Shown here: in pieces, positions 35,215 to 44,470 of the stretch
How the letters are laid out: every line of letters begins with the position of its first letter
Numbering within the stretch: position 1 is the stretch's first letter
Position numbers and translations under genes: made by a program
Notes under the pieces: generated by a model
The model's input: the letters and a program-made list of their open reading frames with translations, nothing else
The model's database searches: none
Told to the model about the DNA's origin: nothing
Assembly (NCBI RefSeq): GCF_004028095.1
Contig: NZ_SBHM01000007.1
Span: forward strand, 248,001-312,000
Source of the DNA: Paenarthrobacter ureafaciens
GTDB lineage: Bacteria; Actinomycetota; Actinomycetes; Actinomycetales; Micrococcaceae
DNA length: 64,000 nucleotides
Direction: 5' to 3'

Positions 35215-36861
35215 GTGGCCGTATATAGAGCCGAGTCATTCAGCCCTCCGTCTCAAAGAGCCCGTCACTTCATCGCTGCCGCCTTGGCCGCGTCTGCCCT
35301 TCTCCTGGGGTTCCTTCACGGGCAGCCGGCGCGCGCAGCCGTTACCCCGGTATATCCGATCAGCGGCTACTTCATTTACGGAAGCACCAGCGACGCCGCA
35401 AACATCAAGAAGTTGACTGATATCAAGTCCGTTGGCGGCGACACCGTCATCACCTTCGGTTCGCGCTTGAAACCAGCCACTCTCTCCACCATTCCAACTG
35501 ACTGCAAAATCTCCGGGGTCAACTGCGCGACAGCGGCAGCCTCAGGAGTGAAGGTGAAGAGGTATTTCACCTATTCAGATGGCAGCTCGTGGGGTGCAAA
35601 GTCCTTCATTTGTGCCAGGGACAAGACAGTCACAGCTGGCTCCGTTGTCTACACGATCATGGTTTTGCCGGTCGAAGGCAGTGGATGCAATTCACCAAGC
35701 GGAACCTACGACGTGGTGGTCATCAACGGCGGAACCAACTCTCTTTCGGTGTCTGTCGGGAAAGCGGCCACTGATTTGGGAATGAAGTACTACGCAGGCC
35801 TTCCTGCGCCCATCAATCGCACTGACGTCACCTACCTCCCGGATCTGTCGTACCAGGCCACGTTGTCGCTCTTCACTGCGCGCTTCCTGATCTACCAATC
35901 AAACGTAAACAACGTGCCAGGGTTGGCGGGCTTCTACCACCACACGGAGATGCCGCTGAGTGACGGGGCGGTCTGGGAACCCGTGCTCAGCCTGTACCGA
36001 ATGCAGAACTCCAGGATTGCCCAATACCAACCAGGGCGGACAGCCGTGGTCAGTCCCTACATTGACTCACGGTCGGCGTTCTCGGGTCGGGTGACGGTCA
36101 GCCAGGCCCGCAATGCGGCCAACAAGATCGCAAAGACCTCAAACGGCGTCAAGATGGCGATTGCCGTGCAGGATGGAATGGGCACCGGCAAGGGCGGATC
36201 GTTCTTCTCAAGCGAGAGCAAAAACAACGTGGACTCGTTTGCGGCATCGATCGTCGGCAGCGGCACCTGGAGCAGCAAGTACCTGGCACCCACCAGGGAC
36301 TACTTCTGGGCGTTGTCCGAAGGCGTACGCGGAACGAACGCCCAACTGTGGGCAAACCTGGAGGGCATGGCTCCGTTAACTTCGCAGAACCCCTGCAACA
36401 ACAGCACTCGTGGACAGACCACTAAGGCAAGAATCGACAAGCAGGTGCAACAACTGGGAAACACCCCGGTGAAGGTCATCTCATTCATGTGGGATCCGTA
36501 CTTCACCTGCACAGGAACGTGGACCCCCATGCTTGATCGGCTCAAGTCGGGCGGTACGACGCCTCTCATCACTGATTCCATCTTCTACGGGAACGGCGAT
36601 GTTCTGGTCACCGGCCACAACCTCAGCGGCGGCACGATCAGGGTTCAGTGGACGGACACCAACGGCAGGGTGCAAGACAAGACCGTCACCGCATCGAACT
36701 ACAACCCGTCCTACGGCAAGCAGCTCGGCATCAACCCACTCTTGGAGTCCGTCACCGCTAAGTTGGGCAACACCTCGCTGGGAATCGGTAAGCATTATTT
36801 CATCGACGTCGTGAATGGATCGGGCGTCAAGAACGACGCCCTGTACTCCGATCGCGGGTAA
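35215..36861 (+). CDS. Secreted DUF4434-like glycosidase-fold protein (paralogue 1)
   Basis: A 548-residue exported protein. The GTG at 35215 has AGGA 6 nt upstream and gives a signal peptide (FIAAALAASALLLGFLHG, cleavage after ARA). The mature domain starts YPISGYFIY and continues with DIKSVGGDTVITFG, LAGFYHHTEMPL, VVSPYIDSR, IAVQDGMGTGKG, LWANLEGMAPL and ISFMWDPYFTC. This is a TIM-barrel-like strand rhythm with acidic residues at strand ends, reminiscent of DUF4434 and alpha-glycosidases. The C-terminal 90 residues resemble an IPT/TIG beta-sandwich. It is a paralogue of the protein at 56323. A polysaccharide-processing role outside the cell is inferred. The 186-bp gap before it shows no gene. 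Confidence 0.7.
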   Translation: MAVYRAESFSPPSQRARHFIAAALAASALLLGFLHGQPARAAVTPVYPISGYFIYGSTSDAANIKKLTDIKSVGGDTVITFGSRLKPATLSTIPTDCKISGVNCATAAASGVKVKRYFTYSDGSSWGAKSFICARDKTVTAGSVVYTIMVLPVEGSGCNSPSGTYDVVVINGGTNSLSVSVGKAATDLGMKYYAGLPAPINRTDVTYLPDLSYQATLSLFTARFLIYQSNVNNVPGLAGFYHHTEMPLSDGAVWEPVLSLYRMQNSRIAQYQPGRTAVVSPYIDSRSAFSGRVTVSQARNAANKIAKTSNGVKMAIAVQDGMGTGKGGSFFSSESKNNVDSFAASIVGSGTWSSKYLAPTRDYFWALSEGVRGTNAQLWANLEGMAPLTSQNPCNNSTRGQTTKARIDKQVQQLGNTPVKVISFMWDPYFTCTGTWTPMLDRLKSGGTTPLITDSIFYGNGDVLVTGHNLSGGTIRVQWTDTNGRVQDKTVTASNYNPSYGKQLGINPLLESVTAKLGNTSLGIGKHYFIDVVNGSGVKNDALYSDRG

Positions 36862-36866
36862 CGCTT

Positions 36867-36906
36867 GTGCTGCTGGTGGCGCCGCACTCGGGGCCACCAG
36901 CAGCAC
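36867..36906. terminator. Strong terminator hairpin after the DUF4434-like gene
   Basis: GTGCTGCTGGTGGC (36867-36880) pairs perfectly with GCCACCAGCAGCAC (36893-36906) across a 12-nt loop, 5 bp after the stop codon. Confidence 0.85.
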
Positions 36907-36986
36907 CCGAGATTGTCGCGACCAATAGCTCTGGTGCAAGAATTGGTGATGGTACTGATTGATTCGCCATAGCTGAGGAGTGCGAC

Positions 36987-37328
36987 GTGACGGACGAAAT
37001 CCGGCAAACGGCAGCCGTACTGCCAGCTCCGCGGCACCTCCGCAAGCGGCGTCTCCGGGCCGAGCTCCCAGCCTCCCAGATGCTCGGAGCGACAGCCCAG
37101 GCCCGCCTCCTCCCAGCAGTCCGGACGAAGGGCCAAGCCGATGGGCGTGCGATCCTTGCAGTGGCTCAACCGGTCACGGGACAGACGCCGAAAGCTCAGC
37201 ACGATGACTTCGCTGTCTCAGCTGAAGAGGCAGCGCTGCAGCGTAAACGGAGAATTGCCTTGGCAATCGTGGTCCTTGTCTCAGTGACCATCCCCGTTCT
37301 CGCCCTGACCTTGATCTTTGGACAGTAG
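36987..37328 (+). CDS. Small C-tail-anchored membrane protein
   Basis: A 113-residue protein starting at a GTG with GAGGAG just upstream. The first 85 residues are polar and Arg/Ala-rich (RHLRKRRLRAELPASQ), then a basic cluster (LQRKRR) precedes a single membrane helix (IALAIVVLVSVTIPVLALTL) at the very end. This is the layout of a tail-anchored or single-pass protein with a cytosolic head. No family is recognised. It sits between the DUF4434-like gene and wecB, separated from both by 80-125 bp. Confidence 0.6.
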   Translation: MTDEIRQTAAVLPAPRHLRKRRLRAELPASQMLGATAQARLLPAVRTKGQADGRAILAVAQPVTGQTPKAQHDDFAVSAEEAALQRKRRIALAIVVLVSVTIPVLALTLIFGQ

Positions 37329-37415
37329 ACCGACGCAGTCCCAGTGACCTATTCGGGCTGACAATCGCGGCAAGGTAGCATCAAGAGTCACTCAAAGTAA
37401 CTCCGGGGGAAATCC

Positions 37416-38498
37416 ATGCCCAGCGTCATGCCAATCTTCGGCACCCGTCCCGAAGCCATCAAGATGGCTCCGATTGTCAGTGCTTTCAAAGAATCTGCTG
37501 AGTTCGACTGCATCGTGACTGTTACGGGTCAACACCGCGAGATGTTGGACCAAGTCAACGAACTCTTTGGCATCGAACCGGACCATGACCTAAACATCCT
37601 CCAGCAGCGGCAGTCCCTCTCCGCCATCATGACCCGGACCATCGATGGTCTGGACGAGCTCTTCGCGGAAAAGAAGCCGGACGCCGTCATTGTCCAAGGT
37701 GACACCACCACTTCCACGGCCGGCGCCATTGCCGCCTTCTACCACGGCATCCCGGTGGTCCACGTTGAGGCTGGTCTCCGAAGCGGTGACCTTTTCTCTC
37801 CGTTCCCCGAGGAGGCCAACCGCAAAATCACAAGCCAGATCGCCAGCCTCCACTTGGCACCGACAAGCACCAGCAAAGCCAACCTGCTTTCGGAAGGTAT
37901 CGCAGAAGAGGACATCGTAGTCACCGGTAATTCCGTGATTGATGCCCTGCTCACCACCGTCGACAAGGAGATCCCGTTCAGAGATCCGCAGCTTGAGGAG
38001 CTCGCTACAAGCGGCCGGCGGATTCTCCTGGTGACCACCCACCGTCGTGAGAACCAAGGCGACACGATGCTTTTGCCGGCACACAAGAACCCTGCGGTTC
38101 GCGAAGCCGTTCTGCCTGCGCTGGAAGGTAAGGAGAATGTTCTGGTGACGGAACCTTTGGCCTACGGCGAATTCACGCGCCTGCTTTCTGTGGCCCACAT
38201 CGTCCTCACTGACTCCGGCGGAGTCCAGGAAGAGGCCCCCAGTCTTGGCAAGCCTGTTTTGGTGATGCGTGATAACACTGAACGTCCAGAAGCGGTGCAC
38301 GCCGGAACCGTTGCGCTCATTGGAACCGACGAGGAAACGATCGTCAAAGAGGTGGACCGCCTTCTCAATCAGCAGGACGCCTTCGACGCCATGGCCAACG
38401 CCGTTAACCCCTACGGCGACGGCAAAGCTGCCGAGCGGACCATCGCTGCCGTAGCCCAACTGCTGGGTGTCGGCACGAGAATTGCAGACTTCGCGTAA
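37416..38498 (+). CDS. wecB: UDP-N-acetylglucosamine 2-epimerase
   Basis: Converts UDP-GlcNAc to UDP-ManNAc for a wall polymer. The 360-residue enzyme has the family's opening FGTRPEAIKMAPIV, the PDAVIVQGDTTTS and VHVEAGLRSGD blocks, FPEEANRKITSQIA, VTTHRRENQG, and the late LTDSGGVQEEAPSLGKPVLV with VMRDNTERPEA. All key substrate residues appear intact. GGGGGA lies before the ATG. Its natural partner WecC is encoded at 47406 on the opposite strand, showing that the locus is split into two transcription units. Confidence 0.95.
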   Translation: MPSVMPIFGTRPEAIKMAPIVSAFKESAEFDCIVTVTGQHREMLDQVNELFGIEPDHDLNILQQRQSLSAIMTRTIDGLDELFAEKKPDAVIVQGDTTTSTAGAIAAFYHGIPVVHVEAGLRSGDLFSPFPEEANRKITSQIASLHLAPTSTSKANLLSEGIAEEDIVVTGNSVIDALLTTVDKEIPFRDPQLEELATSGRRILLVTTHRRENQGDTMLLPAHKNPAVREAVLPALEGKENVLVTEPLAYGEFTRLLSVAHIVLTDSGGVQEEAPSLGKPVLVMRDNTERPEAVHAGTVALIGTDEETIVKEVDRLLNQQDAFDAMANAVNPYGDGKAAERTIAAVAQLLGVGTRIADFA

Positions 38499-38601
38499 CA
38501 AGACCCGTGGTCAGGTGAATCTCGTTAGCGCAGAGCCCCAAGGACGCTCTCAGTGACGGCAATTAATAACTCCGGGCGGATGCCCGGTACGCTTTCACTC
38601 T

Positions 38602-39336
38602 GTGAAGAAACTTACCTCGCTGGTTGACTATACGGATGAGTCGGGAAACATGGTCCAGTGCCCCGACGAGATCGAGACCGATATCCAGGTCACTTTTCGA
38701 GGGCGCAACAATCGCATTATGGTTGCCAAGGGGGCTCGCATCGCTGCGCTCCGCGTAGTTTTCGACTGTGACAACGGGACCTTGATCATAGGTCCCAGCC
38801 GCCGGAGTCCCTTTAGCTTGAACGCTCGTATAGGAGAAGACGCGACCGTGAAGATTGGCCGCGATTTCACTACCACCAGCATGCCCGTGGTGACCGCCGT
38901 CGAAGGAGCCACTGTCAGTTTCGGCGACGATGTTCTGGTCGCCAGCAGTAACCAGTTCCGAACCGACGATGGCCATCCCATCTTCGACGTAAAGACCGGC
39001 CGACGCATCAACCCCGCCAAGGATGTCATCATCGGCAACCACGTATGGTTCGGTGCCCAATCGGTTGCTCTTGCCGGGGCGCGGGTTGGGGACGGTTCAG
39101 TCATTGGATTCCGAAGCCTTGTTACGGGGCCGATTCCCAATAATGTCATCGCAGTGGGAGCACCTGCTCAGGTCGTCCGGAAAGATGTGGCCTGGGAACG
39201 CCCCCACCTCTCTATGGCGAAACCTGCGTATAAGCCAGACGCAAGCAGCATTGAGACCACCGAACAATTCTGGAATCTCACTGCTGAAGACGTTCCTATC
39301 TTCGAACAACTCACTGGATGGCATGACCAGCACTAA
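38602..39336 (+). CDS. Hexapeptide-repeat acyltransferase (wall polymer)
   Basis: A 244-residue left-handed beta-helix acyltransferase. Hexapeptide imperfect repeats run from about residue 55 (RGRNNRIMVAKGARIAALRV) and end with DVIIGNHVWFGAQSVALAGA, VGDGSVIGFRSLVTG and IPNNVIAVGAPAQVVRKDV, the CoA-binding end of the family. GTG start at 38602 (MKKLTSLVDYTD). Related in layout to the protein at 46388 (same NHVWFG/DHVWLG and GxPAxVV ends). Probably O- or N-acetylates a sugar of the polymer; the acceptor is unknown. Confidence 0.82.
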   Translation: MKKLTSLVDYTDESGNMVQCPDEIETDIQVTFRGRNNRIMVAKGARIAALRVVFDCDNGTLIIGPSRRSPFSLNARIGEDATVKIGRDFTTTSMPVVTAVEGATVSFGDDVLVASSNQFRTDDGHPIFDVKTGRRINPAKDVIIGNHVWFGAQSVALAGARVGDGSVIGFRSLVTGPIPNNVIAVGAPAQVVRKDVAWERPHLSMAKPAYKPDASSIETTEQFWNLTAEDVPIFEQLTGWHDQH

Positions 39337-39389
39337 GTGAGCAGATGACCTGATAAGGAGAAGTTCGGCAGCATTTTCGGCCTTCGGGC

Positions 39390-39644
39390 TTAGGCCCAGC
39401 GCTTCACGACGACAAGTTCATCAGGGTCGCTGGCGGGTTCTACTGGGTCTTCCACGGGAAGTGAAGAATCGACGCCGGATACCGCCGGAAGTGGCCGTAT
39501 ATCCACCGCCAAATGAAGCCCGTCATGCTCCCCCTGCAGGGAACACGTGTACGTCTGACTACCTATCTCGGTGCTGGACCTGCAATTGATGGTGACGCTC
39601 AGTAAATCCGGCGAGACGACGTCGCCCTCATTCAAATTTTCCAT
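39390..39644 (-). CDS. Small C-x5-HDGxH protein (paralogue A)
   Basis: An 84-residue protein beginning MENLNEGDVVSPDLLSVTIN. The middle carries CSLQGEHDGLHLAVD and the end VVVKRWA. The same order (C, x5, HDGxHxAVD, then VVxxW) is found in the protein at 41871, so the two are paralogues flanking the glycosyltransferase gene between them. The spaced Cys/His pattern could bind a metal, which is a guess. No signal peptide or membrane segment. Probably the last gene of the minus-strand unit that starts near 42128. Confidence 0.55.
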   Translation of the reverse strand: MENLNEGDVVSPDLLSVTINCRSSTEIGSQTYTCSLQGEHDGLHLAVDIRPLPAVSGVDSSLPVEDPVEPASDPDELVVVKRWA

Positions 39645-39734
39645 AACACCCACATACCCCCAAGATTGAAGGCTGAAACGAGCTCTCTTGATGAGACGTA
39701 GGCAAACGATAATTTGATGCGTGGGCTGCGCGGC

Positions 39735-41609
39735 TCAGAACATCATGTGCTGCTCGTTGAGCCCGAACGATACGACTTCTCCGGTAGCCAAAAGCTCGCG
39801 TTCACTTGCGGACCAAGTATGTTCTGAGCCCGCTCCAGACCTCATCTGTACGAAGTTGAAGCGGTCGGAGGAGTAAATGCTCCCCCCAGACCTAACGACG
39901 GCCCTAAGAAACTCCGAATCTTCGCCGCGGTTCAACTCCTCAAATGGAATCTCCCTGAGGAGTTCGCGCGTGGCAAATATCGTGGGACCCATAATGAAAT
40001 CAGTGAAGCGGTGTTCAAACTCGGCAAAACGCAGGAGGGTTGCGTTGCTTTCCCCAAGGTGCATGTAGTGGGCCCGCTTGCCTGTGACGGCAGCTCCGGA
40101 AAAGCGGTGCGCGGCGGCCTGGTCCTGCATGTAATTGGCGCCGTAAAGATCGTCATCATCGATTTTTGCAATGTATGTCCCCGACGATGCTGAAATCGCC
40201 AAATTTAGACAAGCTCCTAGTGGCGTCGATCGAGACTGCTGGAGGACGACCAAGTTTTCGAGGCCCTTGTCAGCGGCCTCGACTCGAAGTTGATGCTCGT
40301 CCGGCTCAAACCCGTGGGCCAAAAGAACCAGCTCAATGTCGACACCTGCCTGTTGGCCAATCGTCGTTAGTACGTCGCTGATCCGTTCTGGCCTGATCGT
40401 GGGGACTATAGCAGACACCTGCGGTACCTCCGTCATACTGCGACCATTAAGAGGTCGGGAGTGGACGCCGCTGCATTCCAGGACCTGCGCCGCCCGATGA
40501 GCGTATGTATGACCCTGCCAGATTTTCCGCTGGCCCAAGTGGACGGCACGATCGCGTAATTCCCGGCTTCGAATGAGGGCACGGGTAGCGTTGGCCGCAT
40601 CAACCTGGTCATGGACTTCCGTGATGAGCAGTTCCTCGACCGGTACGAGACAGTCGGTACCGGCCGGAACAACCACTGGGGTTCCGACAGCGGTCGCCTC
40701 GATGATCTCGCGCGGGTTTGATGAGAGAAGGCACTTTAACGCTTTATAGGCGGTGAGTACCTTTTCATAAGGCAGGTTTGCCACTGCATCTGATACTTCC
40801 AAGGACACCGCACTGTCCGGGCCCTGCTCAAAGAATGTTTCGAGGGTAGTTCCCCACTTGCCGGCAGTGTCGCTGGCCCCATCAACGAGGTATCCAACAC
40901 CAGTATCTGCCAATTTGGCACCTGTTCGCTCAACTATCCCGATGCCCCGGTTCTGATGCTGGCCCCGCAGCCTGACAGGGTTATGAAGCCGCGGCTGGGC
41001 CGCGTATCCCAAGGCTTCGAATCGCTCATCGCCGAAGCGTGCCCCGTACTCCTTAAGGAGCGCTCCGTCTGTCATAAATATCTTGTCGAACACGTCCACC
41101 GCGTGGGTGAGGTCTACATGATTCGGCCGGCTGTCCCGTGACCAATACACCGCCGGGATGCCCTTTGATCGGCACCACTGAATAATGTTGGTTAGGAGTT
41201 GTCGGCGAGCGGTCGGGCTTCCGGGCGAGCTCGCCCAAGCGCCATTGGTCTCCAGCCAGGAGGATTCGACAAAGAGCAGCGATACTTGAGCACTATCCAA
41301 AGTTTTTCGCCATGTATCGGGCTGTACCGCGACACAGTCCCACTCATAGGACCACAGCTGCTGAGACAGAGGGCCAAGAATAGTCGCCACTTGAGGTTTA
41401 CGAGTGCTGCCTCCATCCGGTAAAGCGCACGTGTCCGCGAAGTCGAAAGTCATGTCCACTGCCGGGTCCCCAAACACCTCGTCCGGGTCATCAGAAACGG
41501 TCGGCAACGATTCCGCTATGACGTGAGGCTTGGAAATTTGATCTTGCACCTGGACACTGAGGCCGCGGAGCCTCGACAGCATTGATTTGATGGCTGGTTC
41601 CTTCCACAT
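39735..41609 (-). CDS. Two-domain glycosyltransferase (CgeB-like plus GT2), copy 1
   Basis: A 624-residue cytosolic enzyme. The N-terminal half (about 60-370) resembles CgeB/DUF3880-type GT-B transferases: EWDCVAVQPDTWR, LLFVESSWLE, IPAVYWSRDSRPNH, AAQPRLHNPVRLRG, TAVGTPVVVPAG. The C-terminal half (about 395-624) is a GT-A family 2 domain: VSAIVPTIRPERISDV, GACLNLAISASSGTYIAKID with the DDDD metal motif, and NRGEDSEFLRAVV. It is collinear with the 637-residue enzyme at 48700, but the centre of the first domain (about 200-300) is poorly conserved, so that site may be weakened. Two transfer steps in one chain are likely; donors are unknown. Confidence 0.78.
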   Translation of the reverse strand: MWKEPAIKSMLSRLRGLSVQVQDQISKPHVIAESLPTVSDDPDEVFGDPAVDMTFDFADTCALPDGGSTRKPQVATILGPLSQQLWSYEWDCVAVQPDTWRKTLDSAQVSLLFVESSWLETNGAWASSPGSPTARRQLLTNIIQWCRSKGIPAVYWSRDSRPNHVDLTHAVDVFDKIFMTDGALLKEYGARFGDERFEALGYAAQPRLHNPVRLRGQHQNRGIGIVERTGAKLADTGVGYLVDGASDTAGKWGTTLETFFEQGPDSAVSLEVSDAVANLPYEKVLTAYKALKCLLSSNPREIIEATAVGTPVVVPAGTDCLVPVEELLITEVHDQVDAANATRALIRSRELRDRAVHLGQRKIWQGHTYAHRAAQVLECSGVHSRPLNGRSMTEVPQVSAIVPTIRPERISDVLTTIGQQAGVDIELVLLAHGFEPDEHQLRVEAADKGLENLVVLQQSRSTPLGACLNLAISASSGTYIAKIDDDDLYGANYMQDQAAAHRFSGAAVTGKRAHYMHLGESNATLLRFAEFEHRFTDFIMGPTIFATRELLREIPFEELNRGEDSEFLRAVVRSGGSIYSSDRFNFVQMRSGAGSEHTWSASERELLATGEVVSFGLNEQHMMF

Positions 41610-41645
41610 GCCAGAACCCCCTGGAACAACTAAGACGCGTTATGC

Positions 41646-41670
41646 CGATGACAGCGGGGCGCTGTCATCG
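41646..41670. other. Perfect 11-bp stem-loop in the leader of the glycosyltransferase gene
   Basis: CGATGACAGCG (41646-41656) and CGCTGTCATCG (41660-41670) enclose GGG. On the minus strand it lies after the small gene at 41871 and 37 bp before the glycosyltransferase start. It has no T-tract, so it may be a terminator for the small gene or a leader element. The rest of 41610-41870 shows no gene. Confidence 0.55.
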
Positions 41671-41870
41671 ACCTAAACCGTGCGTTCGCGTTGATCCAGA
41701 GCGTTGGCTCCCGAAATTGCCGGTGCGCCCTATGTGAGTCGTGGTCGAGCACCATCCCTTAGACTAGCAACGTCCGGCCAGCCTCTCCTCATCAATGAAT
41801 ACGCCAGTCGTGACGGCCGACCAATCGGATCCGAAGCGGGCGCGCCGGGTAAGAAGCGCACTTGTTAGCT

Positions 41871-42128
41871 TCAAGCTGCCGGCCAAGTCCGCACAACAGT
41901 CAAGCTTGACAACGCGGCTTCCTCCCAGAAGTCCACGAGGTCACCCCCAGCGGCGGTGCCCGCAAGTTCCGGGCGCGATGCTGCGTCCACGGCGACGTGG
42001 TGGCCATCATGTTCGCTCGCGAGCGAACACAGGACTTTCTTGCCCCGGCCCATCGACGAGCCCGAGCACTCCTCACTGACACTCAACAGTTCCCACGGGA
42101 AGTGATCACCGATTTGGAAAATTCGCAT
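41871..42128 (-). CDS. Small C-x5-HDGxH protein (paralogue B)
   Basis: An 85-residue protein starting MRIFQIGDHFPWELLSVS, with CSLASEHDGHHVAVDAA in the middle and VVRTWPAA at the end. It shares length, the Cys-His motif and the Trp end with the protein at 39390. Start chosen at 42128 (AAGGGA upstream); an in-frame start further up (42170) would add a poorly coding extension. First gene on the minus strand opposite the TagF-like gene. Role unknown; a regulatory or chaperone-like partner of the glycosyltransferase is only a possibility. Confidence 0.55.
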   Translation of the reverse strand: MRIFQIGDHFPWELLSVSEECSGSSMGRGKKVLCSLASEHDGHHVAVDAASRPELAGTAAGGDLVDFWEEAALSSLTVVRTWPAA

Positions 42129-42451
42129 CTTCTTTCCCTTCATCGCTTGGTTATGAGGAAAGAGTCCCAAAGCAGTCTGTAGCGGCGTCTAACAGTGAAT
42201 GAAGGTCGGGTGAACAGGTGCAGCCTATCTTCGGCCTAGACCACGGAATGATTAGGCAAAGCGTATTCCAGATCACACCTTTACGTGGGAAACGTGCTGG
42301 GCAAGGGAGCGAACATCGACATGACGTATAATCGAGGCTGACTGCGCATCTTGGGGGACTGGCGAGTTCCTTCGTGCTTTCAGTCACGGGCGCCACAAAA
42401 TGCACAGACAGTTCGGCGCCCGTCCCGCACCCTCGATTCACTAGGACATAG
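42129..42451. promoter_or_regulatory. Divergent promoter region of the TagF-like gene
   Basis: A 323-bp gene-free stretch between divergent genes. TATAAT at 42327-42332 is a consensus -10 hexamer on the plus strand; no convincing -35 is visible 17 bp upstream. The implied leader of about 110 nt contains a 9-bp stem (ACGGGCGCC 42386-42394 with GGCGCCCGT 42415-42423, 20-nt loop), ending about 28 bp before the ATG at 42452. Confidence 0.5.
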
Positions 42452-44470
42452 ATGGCCGACTCATCACCCTTGCTTACGATCGTCCTCGAAGAGTCGGGCA
42501 CTCTAGACAGAGAATCTGTCATGTACAGACGCCTCGTGTCTGCCCGGCTCCGCTTGGAATCTGAATTTACGATTCTTCACATCGCTGAGCCGTTAACCAC
42601 TAAGAGCATAGCGAGGCTCTGCGCCGAAATCGATAGTAAGTATGTGGTCTTCATGAGGACCTCCCACCAGTTGTCAACAAACTATGTGACGACGATGCTC
42701 GATTACCTCCGAACCCGCACGGTTTACCTCGCCGAACCTGTCGTCTACACGGGCCCCATTCCAAACAACGTAGCGGCCACCAAAATCGACCAGAACTACC
42801 ACTACGGCCGGGACACAGATGTTTTCGGAACCGCGTTCAACACCAGACGACTCGCGGATGCGCTGGAGGCCATCGGTGACATAGACCGCGCCGGTCTCTA
42901 CATCAGCTATCGCTTGTATTGGTCGCTGGGAGTAATTAAGCCGTTGCCCACGGGCTTCTCCGTCGCATCCGAGACAAAAGCTGCCATCGGCCTCCAACTT
43001 GGCGATGACGTAACGAGATTGGTGCCTCTCATCTCATCGTCATCGACCGAGGTGCGCCTTCACCTGGTTCGTTTCATCGCCGCGTTTCTTCGGGGGCTCA
43101 GGGCACAAAAAGTCTCAGGCGTCAGTTTGGCTCATCTCCGCGATGTCATACACGCTTTCGATCTCGCAGAGTTCGCCAGCTTGCTAGATCCGCTCCAGCC
43201 GTTCGAGGGCTCCTGGCTACGCTGGCTGAACGAACCGGAAGAGAGATACCTCTACAAGCAGCTCAGCGAAGGGGATTCGTATCTCGTTTTCCGTGAGGGC
43301 GAAGCCCAGGAATCAGCTCTTCAGCTGTATCGACTGCGCTTGGGGGATGACATCCTTACTATCGAAAAAGCCTATGTTCCGCGCAATTACAGACCGGGCT
43401 TCTTTCGACCTGCAAGCTATGACTTTTACAGTCGCCCGATCGATACGTATTCCACGATGCTCTTTTTCGACCGCCCGCTTCAGGCGGATGATAATGCGGA
43501 ACATTTGTACGAATACTTTATGAAAAATCATCCTGAGTACGAGGAAATTTACTTTGCAATAAATCCCAAGTCCGAGGACTGGGAAAGGTTGCGGGCTAAA
43601 GGGTTCAAATTGATCCCCATCTTCACTCCCGAGTTCTATGAAAAGTTCCTCATCTCAGACCTTGTTGTCTCTTCACAGATTTACAACATCAGATACAAAG
43701 GAAAATCCTTCGCGAACTCCCGGTTCGTTTACCTTCAACACGGGGTTCAACTGAACGACATGACCGACTGGGTCCTATCGAAGTACTTCGACGTATTCGT
43801 GGCCACCGGTCAGGTCGAAGCCGACTATTTGAGCAAATTCGCACCGGTGGAGACACTCAACTCGGGTCTGCCCCGCATGGAATCACTAGCCCGCGCCGAG
43901 CATACCGACCAACATCTGCTCTTCCTGCCAACATGGCGGTTCAACCTGCATCAGTCATCCACCGAACACTTCACGCAGTCCAGCTACTTCAAGTCCATCG
44001 ATGCCATTTTGTCGGATCCGTCCCTTCTGCGGTTCCTGGAAAGAACGGGACGAACTCTGCACGTCAAGTTGCACCCAAACGTTGAGAAACGCGCCAGCCA
44101 TTTCCGGTTCTCCGACCGTGTCATCAAGTCAGATCTTAGCTACCGCGAGGCAATCTCTTCTGCAGAGATGGTCTTCACCGATTACAGCTCCGCCGTAATC
44201 GACGCTGCGTTCATTGGGACACCGATTGCCTACTACCAGTGGGATGCTGTCGACTTTTTCAACGACCAACCCTATGAAGGTAGGTTGGATTTCAAGAAAG
44301 ACGGCTTGGGACCTGTGTTCCTGGAGCATTCTGACTTGATTAACCACATCGTAAACGGGCACTACCTTCAATTGGATGACCAGTACGCCCATCGACGATC
44401 TCGCTTCTTCAAAGGTGTGGATCCCGCGCGAATTAATTCGACGATCGTAGAGAGGATGTTGAGTCTCTGA
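42452..44470 (+). CDS. CDP-glycerol/ribitol glycerophosphotransferase (TagF-like polymerase)
   Basis: Membrane-associated polymerase that adds glycerol- or ribitol-phosphate units to a wall-polymer linkage. The C-terminal 370 residues of this 672-residue protein match the CDP-glycerol glycerophosphotransferase family: VVSSQIYNIRYKGKSF, FVYLQHGVQLNDMTDW, LLFLPTWRFNL, LHVKLHPNVEKR, MVFTDYSSAVIDAAFIGTPI and a final DDQYAHRRSRFFKGVD. The first 300 residues are a separate, unrecognised helical region. Stop and next start share one base (TGATG), so it is coupled to the hydrolase-like protein downstream. A GC content lower than the window average suggests possible acquisition, as is common for surface-polymer genes. 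Confidence 0.88.
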   Translation: MADSSPLLTIVLEESGTLDRESVMYRRLVSARLRLESEFTILHIAEPLTTKSIARLCAEIDSKYVVFMRTSHQLSTNYVTTMLDYLRTRTVYLAEPVVYTGPIPNNVAATKIDQNYHYGRDTDVFGTAFNTRRLADALEAIGDIDRAGLYISYRLYWSLGVIKPLPTGFSVASETKAAIGLQLGDDVTRLVPLISSSSTEVRLHLVRFIAAFLRGLRAQKVSGVSLAHLRDVIHAFDLAEFASLLDPLQPFEGSWLRWLNEPEERYLYKQLSEGDSYLVFREGEAQESALQLYRLRLGDDILTIEKAYVPRNYRPGFFRPASYDFYSRPIDTYSTMLFFDRPLQADDNAEHLYEYFMKNHPEYEEIYFAINPKSEDWERLRAKGFKLIPIFTPEFYEKFLISDLVVSSQIYNIRYKGKSFANSRFVYLQHGVQLNDMTDWVLSKYFDVFVATGQVEADYLSKFAPVETLNSGLPRMESLARAEHTDQHLLFLPTWRFNLHQSSTEHFTQSSYFKSIDAILSDPSLLRFLERTGRTLHVKLHPNVEKRASHFRFSDRVIKSDLSYREAISSAEMVFTDYSSAVIDAAFIGTPIAYYQWDAVDFFNDQPYEGRLDFKKDGLGPVFLEHSDLINHIVNGHYLQLDDQYAHRRSRFFKGVDPARINSTIVERMLSL

